NCBI GenBank assembly: GCA_037833965.1 | Contig: AP031353.1 | Coordinates: 8,434,501-8,498,500, forward strand | Length of the DNA stretch: 64,000 bases | Direction of reading: 5' to 3' | DNA from: Marchantia polymorpha subsp. ruderalis | Taxonomy: Eukaryota > Streptophyta > Marchantiopsida > Marchantiales > Marchantiaceae | Part shown: in pieces, positions 1-12,124 of the stretch | Position numbering within the stretch: the stretch's first letter is position 1 | How the letters are laid out: each line of letters starts with the position of its first letter | The notes under the pieces: generated by a model | Seen by the model: the letters and a program-made list of their open reading frames with translations, nothing else | Database searches by the model: none | What the model was told of the DNA's origin: nothing | Made by a program: the position numbers and the translations under genes

Positions 1-3000
1 AATTCGTCTACGTCCGAAGATCTTCGGATCTTCGTGTCTTCGGCGGAGCCTTTTATGGATGTACGAAGAGCTACGTCTTCGGCGAAGACATTGGAATCAA
101 TTTCAAATCACGCAACGGGCCGGACAATGTTCACACGCGTCGGGAGTTCTACTGGGCGCGGGAGAAGGCAATGTTAGGGCTTCGAAGGTAAGGGCAGTAC
201 GAGGAGACTTCGCACCGACATTGCGATATCGAGCAAGAACGAGCGAGAGAGAGAGGAAGTGAAATCGAGCCAACCCGCAATTAGCGAAACCCAAATTGAA
301 GAAATGGCGCCCAAGAAGAGTGAAAAGGTGAGGAAATTGGTTCCCTTGAAGGTGATTTACAAGGAATTGATACCCTTCAGAAGCGAGTTCAGTGAATTGC
401 GGCTTGAATTCCTTTTGTGGAATTGGAATTGCGTCTCGGCGAGTATCTGCAAGGAGGTAATGGACAAGAGCACGATCGAAGGCGAGGAGCTCCGCGGTAA
501 TCCCATGCTGTGGACTATCGAACATTGGACGACAGTACTAGGATCCTGTGCGGGCAGCGAAGCAGATTTGCTATTTGAGAAGAATAGCGTAGAACTTACG
601 CGCGGCGAGGAATTCTCTTACAGGCCTCTCTTTGAGTCTAGAAGACAGGGAACGAATGGATGGAAGACTGTCGATTACAAAGATCCGAAGAGAAGTGTGA
701 TCGCGTTGAGTATCATGCACATCTTATGGCCGGCACACACGACTTATGTGACGGCTTGGCAAGTGGGGTTCTTTGAACGCATTCTGAAGGGACTGCGAGT
801 ACATTGGGCAAGGATCTTTCACGATCTTGTCTGGGTGAATGCAGGCTCCCGGTGGACGGGACCGTTGACCAATCACATCACTCCCTTCTTAGTGAATTTC
901 TATCGAGGGATAGGATTGCTTACGAGAGAGGAGGAGAAGCGATTTCCGAGAGAGCGGGAAATCCTGACATTTGAGTCCAGTGAAGGAACCGAAGACGAGA
1001 ACCGGCTTCCCTCAATCCCAACACACACAACAGCTCGAGGACCAGTTCAGGTGGACGTGGTTCAAAGACGGGAGAAGCCAAAGAGACGATTGGCAAAGAG
1101 AAGGAAGGTCGTGAGTGATGACGAGGAGGATTTGGCCCACGAAGTAAGAAGGATGGATATGGATGAAAGTGGAGCGAAGCAGCACAGAGCTCGCGCAAGA
1201 CCAAAGAAGAGGGCAAAACGGAGGATGATGACAGTTGAGGTGTCGGACAGTAGCGTGGAGAAGACGGTGGCACCAATTGTAAACACATCCGAAGTCGCAG
1301 CTAGCGAGGTAATGCGGCCTGTGGAGATAGGAGTACCTTCGGAGGTGACAGTCGAAGTCCTAGCAGACATATAGGCAGAACCTTTGAAGGAGGAAACGGA
1401 ATTGGTAAGTCCGGTTTCTTTGTTTTCGAAGCAGACGCGGTCTGCGCAGGGCGAAGAGACACCACAGATGAAGATGAACGAGGACTTGGAGAAGGAGTTC
1501 ACTTTGAGCGAGGAGATTCTGGAACAGGTTGTCGCACAGATAGGAGTAACGGTGGTAGAAGCTGAGGGCATTACACTGCCGACATCTCCGGTAAAAGAGG
1601 TGAGACTCGAAGAAGGGAAGAAGACTTCGGGCAAAGATGTGAAGACATTAGAAATTACATTTCCTAAATTCTTGCAGGATAGTGTAGTTTCATTGTTGAA
1701 GTACTTGGACGGGAAGAGAGGGAAGTATGCCGTAACGGAGGAGCCAGGATTCTATGTATCGATGATTAGGAATAGGACGAAGCTTAAGAGAGCAGTTGCA
1801 GTAAAGAGGGAGTGGAATTCCGCAACTGCATTGGTATGGGAGCGAGAAGCCCAGTTTCGGGAGAAGGAAAATGAGTGCGAAGTGCTACAGTTGAATCTAG
1901 AGAAGGAATCCGGGCGCTGTGAAGAGTTGGAGGAGACATGTGGAGGACTTCGTATCTTCAATGAGAATGCCCAGAAGGTAACAGTGGATTTGATGGCGAG
2001 ATTGGAGAAATCTAGAGAAGCTTACAAGGCGGCAATCAAAAGATCAGAGCGGTCGATCACTACTGCGGAGAAGCGAGAGAAGAAACATGTCGAGTAACTT
2101 GCTATATTGGAAGCCCGCAGAGCCGAAGAAGCTCGTATCGCCGAAGAACTTCGGGGCAAAATCGCAGAGGCGAAGACGGCGGAGGAAGATCTTCGTAGCA
2201 AAATTTCGGAGATTGAGGAAAAGTGTGAAATGGAATTCCGACGTGCGGAGGAGCTATCAGCAAGTCTGTCGGCGGGAAACGTGAAGCATGAAGAGGAGTT
2301 AGCAGATTGGGCCATGAAATTGACAGATTGCGAGTCGGCCAAGTCTTCGGAGGTCGAATGTAAATTAAAGGTTGAATCCGACTGTCGACGGTTACGAGAG
2401 CAGTTAGGGAAGGCGAGATGAGATTGGAAGAGTCGCAAAGGATAATGAAAAAGGCAGAGGAGGCCTACCGTGAGCTGCGGGAGGAGTCAACCGACGTGTT
2501 GAAATTGCGGTTAGAGAAGTGCCTGAACGGGTTCGCGATGTGGAGATTGGATTCGGTGAAGTGGATGAAGTTAGATTCACTCGAGCGACGGCTGATGAGC
2601 GCAAAGACCAGCGGACCCGCAGGTCACAAACAGATTGAAGAGTTAGTTAATTCATTTTCAGAGGAATTGAATGAGGCGCGCCAGAATGTAGAAGTAGAGA
2701 TTGTTAACGTGTTGTGTAAATTAGGAGTAGAGAGTAGTTCAGACGATGCTGTAACCGTTACATCAGACGGCACAGTCCCTGAGACCGATTCGCCTAAGGC
2801 GGTTGATATCCCAGAGTTGTCATTGTGAATAAAGAGGCTCAAGGCTCTTCCCTTGGGGAGCTTTTCTGTCAATTGGCTTGTCTTGATTGTGAATCTGTAT
2901 CCACTGTGTCTATGCGCTGGTGTGTGATCTAGGCCTGACGCACGGTGCGCTCCTATTTGTCGAAGTTACCGCATCAGGAGTTGTGAGTATTCGGCTCGAG

Positions 3001-3361
3001 TATCTTGAGCAGTTGAGGCTCCTTGGGATTTAAGCAAATTCAAGTCTGAGGATTCGTGTCAGTGAGTTGAGATGTATGCAATGCTGGGAAGTTTTTCCCC
3101 TGAAATATAAGTGTGGAGTTGCAAGCGATTCCTACCGGCGTTATTTGGAAATGTTTCAGGTTGTGAGTGAGGTTATGCACTACTCTGCGGGTCTTTGGCT
3201 CTAGCTGGGTAGTGTCTTCTGGAAGTGGCATTGGCCTAAGAAGTGAAACTCTTTAATAGAATGCTATTTTGTGACAAATCGTAACTTTTGTGGTTGGTTC
3301 TGTCCTCGTGGGAACAGATTTGTACCATTATGCTCCATTTTGGTATTTGTCTGTCATTACA
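1..3361 (+). mobile_element. Retroelement copy A (plus orientation), broken
   Basis: The internal region, from about 260 to 2830, is degraded coding sequence. Its first part encodes a domain shared with the copy at 10.3 kb (motifs WNWN, ..CAGSEADLLF.., TVDYKD, WQVGF, TPFLVNFYR, RFP). A charged linker and a long heptad-rich coiled-coil region follow. A non-coding tail of ~530 bp ends in ...GTCATTACA at 3361. The tail motif GTCCTCGTGGG followed by ACCATTATG resembles the GTCCCTGTGGGTTCGACC...ACCACTAT segment seen near the end of many plant LTRs. No gag zinc knuckle, protease, reverse transcriptase or integrase was seen, so this looks like a non-autonomous or truncated derivative. Family assignment is uncertain. 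It is broken, with a few breaks. Confidence 0.65.
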
Positions 3362-5329
3362 ATGTGGCAACATGCCATTGGCCTCCTAAACCTTCTAGAT
3401 GTTTACTAATCCCTAGATTGAGGTGGCGACATGCTATTTGTGACTTTTCAACTTCTAGAACTTACACTTTTCACTAAGTCAACATAAGACTTAGTCTAGC
3501 CAATGGAGTACTCCTTATTTAGTCAAACCAATCAAAACGAAACATGAAGTCAAAAAGTCTTTTCTCTTGGAATAGACTTTTGTACAAGACAAAATAGAAG
3601 TTCTCACTCAAATCTTTCTAGAACTTCTCTAGTTATTCCGTCAAGTATAGACATTATAGCTAAACTAGCTAGACTTAGTCATAACTAGCTAGATTTAGTC
3701 ATAACTATTTTAACAATGATTAACTCCTTGGCTAATTCTAGATTTATTTCACACATGCAATAACCGGTCTTACAGGACGAGACCACCGAACTGCTCTGTG
3801 ACGACCAACTAGCACCGCTGCCAACTCTCCACCTGACCTCGTCCCCGCACCAACCTACTCTAGCCCTACTAGCTATGGGTATGGGCGACTTAACCTGTCA
3901 TCACCGCAAGAAGACTCACACGGTCCACTAATCATCACTCTAGTCTCACCGTGAGGGAAAAAAAGATAGGTCGGCCGGTGATCAAGTCCAGCCGCACTAT
4001 TGACAGCACACAAGAGTAAAACCACTCCGAAAATCAGCGTCAACCCATACACGGACGCACATCAAGAAGCAAGACTGAAGAGGATCCAAACACAAGCAAA
4101 GAGCTAGCAACGACTCTCCAGCCGAGATGAAACACAACACAGAACAACACAACACACGGGAAATTGCCTCGCATAGCGATCCTGAGTCGAACTCTATCGC
4201 CTCCTATCATCTTCCGCCTGCAATGCCATCTCGTTCATCCCGTTGCAAAGAAGGAATCTACGCCGAGCTGTCCCATACTTTGCCTCATACCTCCACTTCA
4301 CACTATAAATAGGGGCAAGAAATGTAACAAAAGCTTATTTTCCCTAACTGTTTACCATAGAACAAGAAATAGTTATAAAATCAATATTTTCACAATCAAA
4401 AAACCATAGTAAGTGAGACGAGTGCAAATTCTCAATCTCTTCAGAATGTTTTTCTTCTCTCTTCTTATTTCTTCTTCTCTTTTTTTTTCTTTTTTTTTTC
4501 TTCTTTTCAGATCAGACTTTACATCCAACAATCATACATGCTCCGGAGTACATGTCTTTGCGACAGCGAGTTGACACTGAAAAAGAACCTACTAGTGGCC
4601 GCTATGTGGAGTTAACGAAGAAAAAAAGACATTAGCATGCTAGACAGAGCATAAATGCATTATCTACCAAGCTACTCACAAAATTTATACGCTCAAGGAA
4701 GATTTGCTCCTAGTTCCTTAATCTCAACATGCATGTGCGGCACTCTGCACTCATAAAAAAAACGTGAAACAAATATAACAAATAACTCCCTACTACGCAC
4801 ACAATTGTATGCTCACACGTGGCCAACAATTCAACTCAAAGCAAGAGCCTCACCAAAGCTGATAGTACTCTTTTGTACCTTGAACCAGCACGTCATTTCA
4901 CAACCTCTAAGTTAGAAGTGGATAATCTCCGACTTTGACTTTAAAAACCTCCGATTCAAAAGCAAAGGCAGGCTTGCTCTCCTTGTAAACCACTTCTGCA
5001 ATCTTTTGCTTGCTCAGAGCAATTGCACTTAGTTGGATGAAAGCTGAAGATGGCATCAGAAGTTAACTCATACTCAGATACTGAGAAGTGCAAAGTACGT
5101 TATCAGCCTCAAAGATTCTCCGACCTTGAGATCAATAAACTACCGATTGAGTACAAACTTGGGCTCGAGATAATACACATCTCGATAAGTTGCATTGTGA
5201 TCGACAAGCAATACTTGCTTATGCGCAACAATTCATTTCTCCGATCCCGTTCCGCAAAAGTAATTGGTTTGCTCCCCTCTCTAATCTCAGAGTTAACAAT
5301 GACAAAATAATGGCTTCATTATGAGTGTG
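3362..5329. other. Spacer between the inverted copies; possible remnant of another element
   Basis: This stretch is not part of the inverted repeat. No convincing protein is encoded. It holds a canonical TATA box (TATAAATA, 4314-4321), followed 150-190 bp later by a long pyrimidine tract ending in TTTTCAG (about 4471-4509). That tract has the look of a splice acceptor or a polypyrimidine repeat. The motif CTAGCTAGA.TTAGTCATAACTA is duplicated near 3665-3710. The TATA box could belong to the LTR of another inserted element or to an old promoter; nothing distinguishes these. Confidence 0.4.
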
Positions 5330-7790
5330 TGTAATGACAGACAAATACCAAAATGGAGCATAATGGTACAAATCCGATCCCACGAGGACAGAAACAACCA
5401 CAAAAGTCACAATTTGTCACAGAATAGCATTCTATTAAATAGTTTCACTTCTTAGGCCAATGCCACTCCCAGAAGACACTACCCAGCTAGAGCCGAAGAC
5501 CCGCAGAGTAATGCATAACCACACTCACAGCCTGAAACTTTTCCAATCAACGCTTGTAGGAATCGCTTGCAATTCCACACTTATATTTCAGGGGAAAACT
5601 TCTCAACATTGCATACATCCCGACATACTGACCCGAATACTCATACTTGAACTTGCTTAAATCCCAAGGAGCCTTGACTACTCAGAATATTCAAGCCGAA
5701 TACTCACAACTCCTGATACTTTGACAAACAAGAGCGCACCGTGCTCAATGTCTGGATCACAAACTAGCACACGGACACAGTGGATACAGATTTACAGTCA
5801 AGACAAGCCAATTAACAGAAAAGCCCTCCAAGGAAAGAGTATTGGGTCTCTTTATTCACAACGGCAACTCTGGGATATTAATCGCCTGAGGCGAATCGGT
5901 CTCAGGGGCTGTGCCGTCCGATGTAGCGGTTACGGTGTCATCTGAACTTACATCTACTCCTAGCCTACGCAACACGTTTACAATCTCTTCTTCTACATTC
6001 TGGCTCGCTTCATTCAATTCCTCTGAAAATGTGTTAACTAACTCTACAATATGTTTGTGTCCGGCGGATCCGCTAGTCTTGGCGCTCATCAATCGCCGCT
6101 CGAGCGAATCTAACTTTAGCCACTTCAACGTTTGCAATCCCCACATCGCGAACCCGTTCAGACACTTCTTCAACCGCAACTTCAATCCGTCGGTTGTCTC
6201 GTCCCGCAGATGACGGTAAGCCTCCTCTGTCTTTTCTATTCTCCTTTGCGACTCCTGCGATCTCATGTCCGCCTTACTTAACTGCTCCCGCAACCTTCGA
6301 CATTCCGATTCAACCTTCAATTTACATTCGACCTCCGAAGTTCTGGCCGATTCACAATCTGTCAATTTCTTGGCCCAATTCGCCAATTCCTCCTCATGCT
6401 TCCGGACCCCCTCCGTCAGACTTGCTGATAGCTCCTCCGCAGGTCGGAATTCCGCCTCGCACTTACTCTCAATCTCTGAAACCTTGCGACGAAGATCTTC
6501 TTCCGCCGTCTTCGCCTCTGCAATTTTGTGACTTCTGCCGTCTTCGCCTTTTCACCTCTACGGAATCCCACTCCCTCTTTACTGCCAGTGCTTTCTTGAG
6601 CTGCGTTCTATTTCTTATCATCTCCACATAAAATCCTACCTCCTTGGACACAGCATACTTCTATCTCTTTCCATCTAGATACTTCAGTAATGGAACCAGA
6701 CTATACTGCAAGAAGTCGGGGAAAGAAACGACTAACTCCTTCGGTTCCTTCTGCGAAGTCTTCGTCTCTTCTACCGGCCTCACTTCTCCTGTAGGAGATG
6801 TCATCAATGCACTGTTGTCTAGGGCATCTACCACCGTTACTCCAACCTGTGCAACAATCTGTTCCAGTACTTCGTCGCTTAACATTAGCTCCTTTACCAA
6901 TTCCTCGCTCGTCTTCAGATGTGGTATTTCTTCACTTCCCGTAGTTTGTGTTCGCTCCGAAGACAGAGAATTCGGACTAACTATCTCCATTCCCTCCTTC
7001 AGAGGTTCCGCCAGTGCTTCTGCTGGAACTTCGATCAATACCCCTGAAGATCCTTCCCTCCTCACAAGCTGTGTTGACTCGCCCACTGCGACTTCGAGTG
7101 TACTCACAATCGGGGCAATTGTTCGTTCCACCCGTTCGTTCCCTGTCTCTCGGAACTGAAGAGTGGTCCGTAAGAGAAATCTTTGGTGCGCGTAAGTCCC
7201 ACGCTACTCTTCTCAAACAAAAGGTCTTCGTCGCTACCTTCGCACAGTCCCATCACCTTCGTTCAATGCTCTATTGTCCAGAGCATGGGATTACCTCGAA
7301 GCTCCACACCCTCGGTCTGGTTTTTATCTATTATCTCCTTACAGATACTCGCCGAGACGCAATTCCAATTCCAAAAGAGGAATTCAAGTCGCAACTCGCT
7401 CAGCTCGCGTCTAAAGGGTTGCAATTCTTCGTAGGGCACCTTCATGGGAACCAATTTCCGCACCTTGTCACTCTTCTTCGGCCCCATGACTTTGATTTGC
7501 GTCTTCGCTGCTAGCAAGGTCGGTCAATTTTGCTCTTTCTCTCGCTCGCTCATTCTTGCTCGATATTGCAATGTCGGCGCGAGGACTCCTCGTACTACCC
7601 TTACCCGTGAAGCCCTAACATTGCCTCCTCACGGGCCCACTAGAATTTCCAACGCGTGCGAACGTCTACCGGCCCGTTGCGCGATTCGAAATTGAATCCT
7701 ATGTTTTCGCTGAAGACGCAGCTCTTGCAATGCCCAAAAAGGCGGCACTGGAGATCCGAAGATCTTTGGATTTTCGGACGTAGACGAATT
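5330..7790 (-). mobile_element. Retroelement copy B (minus orientation), broken
   Basis: This is the reverse-complement partner of copy A and is shorter overall by roughly 0.9 kb. On the minus strand it begins at 7790 with the same outer sequence as copy A. It carries the same domain start (GPKKSDKVRKLVP.., FWNWNCVSASICKE), the same charged and coiled-coil region (LLKYLDGKR, GFYVEMIRNRT) and the same LTR-like tail, ending TG/CA at 5330. It is clearly broken, with several breaks. The encoded protein fragments look about 75-85% identical to copy A by eye. Confidence 0.65.
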
Positions 7791-9239
7791 CTAACTAATC
7801 CTGACATATCTCCTCATGAGCTACTCATTCTAACTCGTACAACTACTTTCTAGACAAATATCTTTTAAGTTTGTTGATATTTTAAAGAAAAACGAAAAAA
7901 CTAAGCACCACAGTGTGTCAATGCGAGCCTTCATGCCCGATGAAAGAATGATGGAAGCTTTGTGAGGCATGCACCTGCTACTACGCGCAACCAAGCCTAG
8001 ACTGACTTCCTTCCGGTACATTCCGTGACTGTATAACCACGCGACCTTCTTCTCCTCATATCTGTTTTTATCCTACCTTCACAGTTTACTTCTTCGATCA
8101 AGCATCAGTACATTCTATGTGGAGACTTCGTCCTTCATAATTGGCCGAGTATACACAGTTTATGAAGAAGCAACAGCAGTTTACACTCTATCGAGGAACC
8201 AAGATGTTGCATGACTAGTCTTCCAAAGATTTCAGATCGTTTTCTCCAACAATAGATCAACCTGCCCTTCTAATACAATCTTCCAGCCTTATTCTCCCGT
8301 GTAACGATACCACTATTGCTAGCAGCACTTGCTAGCTTGTGCAACTTCGGCCACTCATCCAGTGGCCACCGATTTCTACCACCTGCGTCAACTCTCGATG
8401 CCTTGTGTCATTCTTCTCCCCTCCTTGGCCTCTTTCGATACTTCACCTCGTCTGAACCAGAACAAGAACTGCTCTGATTTTACTTCGATTCGCTTTTTGT
8501 TTGGAGTCTCTCGAATTGATGGAAAGCCTTCAAAATTGCAAATATTTACCAAATGCAAAGAGAATGGGAGAAGTTGCAAGAAACAATCCCGACTTAGTAA
8601 TCAAAGGAACTTGAAACACCTCACTTTGAGGTCCATCTCAGGTTAACCATCACACGGATATATGAAGTAAATATTCCTCGTGGCTGCTTCAAATAGGAAA
8701 AATCTGTTTAAGGTCTGATTTTACGGCCTTAATACTTCACAACTCCACGTCCAAATGTAATATATAAATTGTTCGAATCAGTTGCCATGGGCTGCAATCA
8801 GGTTTTAGAGATCACTCCTGTACGAAGGTCCGGAACTCATACTCTCAAAGTCTAGTGCAACACTTCTCCCATTTTGCTACTCAGTTCGAATTTCCACATA
8901 TTCTTTCAGGTAAATTTCCAACTTCACTAAAAAAATGCACTCAGAATACCGTGACCATCGCTTTATACTTCTGAACATCCCAAATTTCTACCTGCATCCT
9001 AGTAGCTGGTCTTGAAACAGTGTTCATTATTTATAGTCTTTGGATCTGGAACACCACTTTCCTCCACCACAACCAGCCCCCACGAACTGCACAGAAAACC
9101 TTGCATGCCAATCTCCAACTGTGGTACCCCACTTTTGGTAATTTTGAGGAAATTAAAACATTTTTGGAAAACTGTACCCTGGCAGCAATGTAAATAGCCT
9201 TCGGTGCATCAAAACAGAGTGAATTCGGAAGATCGCGGA
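7791..9239. other. Intergenic, nothing recognised
   Basis: About 1.45 kb of mixed composition lies between retroelement copy B and the GC-rich element. A frame of ~105 codons near 8329-8646 has no recognisable motif and no support as a gene. No RNA gene, long repeat or promoter stands out. Confidence 0.5.
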
Positions 9240-9431
9240 GATTCTCGAGGGATCTCGTAGAATCTAGGAGTTGGGTGCAGCAGTAAGGACGGGCACCACC
9301 CTCCCTGCGAGCTCTGCAGTTAGGATCCCTACGGCGCAAGGCGCAAAACCCGCCTTCGGAGCTACGTCCGCGGCGGTAGGGAAATCCTTCATATTTAGGT
9401 CAACCCCCGGACGCCTTGACCTAGTTAGGGC

Positions 9432-9468
9432 CTCGTTGGAAAGAGTTCGACGCACTGATTCCAACGAG
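9432..9468. repeat. Perfect 10-bp stem-loop in element C leader
   Basis: CTCGTTGGAA (9432-9441) and TTCCAACGAG (9459-9468) pair perfectly across a 17-nt loop. It lies upstream of the coding part of element C. Confidence 0.8.
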
Positions 9469-9533
9469 CCCAAGAACGCCAACAGCGGATAAGGACTCCG
9501 GGAGTTATGAAGGTTGTAAGATACTCAACTCTT

Positions 9534-12124
9534 CGCCTGCGCACAGGCGGAGAAGTTTTGTCCTATGCGCGGACGAAGGAAGTTCGCCTGTGCACAGGCG
9601 AAATAGGGTTTGAGGTAGGCGCGAAGTTCGCCTACGCACAGGCGTCCGCCTGTGCACAGGCGCTTCGGCGTCGGCGGGAAATCCGCCTTGGGCCCTAGAA
9701 ATGCGCCTTGTGAGGTAGAAAGTGTACGGCGCCTTCTGCGCCAGCGCAGCGCCGCGGACGAGCAAGGAGCCGCCAGAATAGTAAAATCCGTACGGACCGT
9801 ACGGACGGGACGGATGGATGCGCTCTTGGACGGACGGAGTTGCGGCGGCGGAAGCGCCGACGAAGAGACAAGGAACGGACAGTCTGGACGGAGACGGTTG
9901 ACCGCGGTCAACGCCTTCCGCGCCAGCGCGTCGCCGCGGACGGAATTCGCCTACGCACAGGCGAGCGCCTGTGCACAGGAGGATGAAGTTCCGCGCCGGC
10001 GGAGAATCCGCCGAGGAGTCTGCCTGCGCGCAGGCGGGAGTTGAACTTTTGTCCGACATGCGGACACGCGTCGAGGCAGAAGGGGATTGGCTGAGGAGCG
10101 GTACGAACGAGTGTACCGCGCAAGGCGGAAAACTCGCCTTTGGCGCTGCGCACCCATGTCCGCGGTGTAGTACGCTCGCGGAGTTTAAATCCGCCAATTT
10201 GAGCGTGAGAGTTTAATCGGCGACGGCGGAGCGTGAAGCCGCGCGTGAGAGCGGAAACCGTTTCAGCGTAGAGCCGGCGCGGCCATCAATTGAGACGTCC
10301 TCCACGAGCAAGAGCTGACCATGACCTTCGACCGGGCGGCGGAGAGCGTCCCATTCTGGAATTCGCGATTCCATTCTCTAGTGCGAGCTGCGCGCGTCCA
10401 TCTGTTGGCTGCTAAGCCTTCTCGACATCGCCGCGCAGAGGATTTCTTGGTGATTGAGGGAGAAGTAAGTGCGCGTGATTTGGAATTGAGGGCGATTAGA
10501 GTTTGCCGAGGAAGAGAGGAGCTCGAGCGGAGCGGAAGTAGAATGAGCGGGCGGGCGAACTCCAAGAACGCAATGACGAGACCGGGCCGATTGCGGATGC
10601 TGCCGCTCCGTCTACCACAGAACGGGCTGCGCGCTTTCGAGGAGCGCTTGATAGCAAGAAAGCTCGATTTCTTGCTATGGGGATGGAACTACATCTGTGC
10701 GGATATGGTGCGCGAGTGGCTAGAGCCACAGGGACCACCCTCGCGCGGATTGCGTCCGCATGTTGATCGGTGGACAGTCCAAGATTGGGCGCAGGCATTG
10801 GGGAGATGTGCCGGCATGCCAGGGCATCTCCTCTTCGACAGTGAGAGCATCAAGGTGACCAAGCAGGAAGAGGCGCAATTTGTGGAGCTGTTCAAGACCG
10901 AGAGGTCTACCAAGAATGGGTACAGGACCCGCGATTACAAGGATCGATTCCGCCGGACTTTGTCCGCGGCGCTTATGCAATTACTGCAGCCACACCGCGC
11001 CTGCTACATCACGTTGTGGCAGGTCTCTTTTGTGGAGTGCGTCATCGAGGGAACTCCAATTCACAGGGCGAGCATCCTGCACAGGGTGATGCGACAGCAC
11101 GCTTTTGAGGAGAAGGGGGGAACTCTAAACCATCTCTCTCCTTTCCTCATCAATTTTTATCGACAGCGGAATTGTTTGACAGCGGCGGAGCTTGCGCGTT
11201 TTCCGCCGTTGTCCGTCGACCATCCCGGGAAGTATGTGCGGGAGAATGAGGTCGACACTTATGCAGAGGAGTCACCGACTTCTACTCCGTCAAGGCGGAG
11301 GGACGAAGGGAGGAACACTCCTGCAGCACGAGCGCCGCGGAAGCGGCGATGGAGAGAGGAGTCCGAAGAGGAGCAGCATCAAGAACCCTCTGCTCCCATT
11401 CGACCGCTGCCGTTGTACGAGTCATACAGCCGGCCGAAGCAGAAGGCACGCAGACTGGTGTTACCAGCCAACAGCGCGGACACGGCGACGATTGCGACGG
11501 AGAAAGGAAGTGCGTCGCCAGAGAAGAATGAGGAAGCGCGGGCGTCCGCAGGAGCAACGGACCACGCTGCAGCCTCGACGGGCGAGAGGCCGCCTACGGG
11601 CCAAGGGCCTCCGGAGTTACCACGTGCGTTGCGGACAGGTGTTCCGTTTGCGCACAGGCGAGCCTCCGCGGACGGACGACCACAAGCGGACGTAAACCTA
11701 CGCCTACGCGTGGGAAGAAGCAGTCCGCCTGTGCACAGGCGCTCGCCTGTGCACAGGTCACCTCCACACGTGCCGCCTGTGCACAGGCAGGAATCACCCC
11801 CGTTCCAACGTAGGAAGGGGAAGGAGCCGGCGGAAGAGCCGCCTACGAGACACCGGCCTTCGGGGCCAGACCCTCCGGCGCACAACGCGCCGCGATTTGC
11901 GCCTTCGGCGCCAGGGCCTTCGAGCCGAGGAGATACGAGCAGGGAGCGTGCGGAGGCCGCATCATCGGCGGGTAATCCGCCGGTAGATGCGCCTTCGGCG
12001 GTAGGGCCTCAGGGCCAAGGAACATCGGGCGAGCGGCCCCCGGCCATGTCGCCTTTGGCGATGGACGTCCGCGGCGCTACGCCTGCGGCGGACAAGGCGC
12101 CGGCATTTGCGCCTGCGCACAGGC
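9534..12124. repeat. Dispersed palindrome family CGCCTGTGCACAGGCG
   Basis: Exact copies of the 16-bp palindrome are at 9585-9600 (extended to a 20-bp palindrome, 9583-9602), 9647-9662 and 11726-11741. Near copies are at 9534-9549, 9629-9644, 9948-9963, 9966-9979, 10022-10035, 11744-11757, 11774-11788 and 12110-12124, with a half copy at 11651-11660. Two are paired modules with 2-bp spacing (9629-9662 and 9948-9979), and a third pair lies at 11726-11757. Copies occur both in the leader and inside ORF1, where they are read as P-V-H-R-R/S repeats. Density is about eleven in 2.6 kb, and I see none elsewhere in the window. Confidence 0.9.

Larger units (their letters stand above)
1..7790. mobile_element. 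Inverted pair of diverged LTR-type retroelement copies with a 2-kb spacer
   Basis: The first ~3.36 kb reappears as its reverse complement at 5330-7790. The outer ends match (aattcgtctacgtccgaa at position 1; its complement ends at 7790), and so do the inner ends. Both inner ends finish in TCTGTCATTACA, consistent with the 3' end of an LTR (...CA). A ~200-bp tail sample compared by eye is about 90% identical, so the two copies are not a recent duplication. The left end is cut by the window, so target-site duplication cannot be tested. Both copies are broken, with several breaks each. The pair could be two independent insertions or one inverted duplication. Confidence 0.8.

Noticed and set aside
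4470-4510. Pyrimidine tract ending in TTTTCAG taken as a real splice site
   Set aside because: No matching donor or coding exon could be linked to it; kept only as part of the spacer description.
9505-10197. Long minus-strand frames (up to 230 codons) in the leader of element C
   Set aside because: They consist of palindrome-derived repeats (CAQA, LCTG) and low-complexity GC-rich sequence, in a region better explained as the element's leader.
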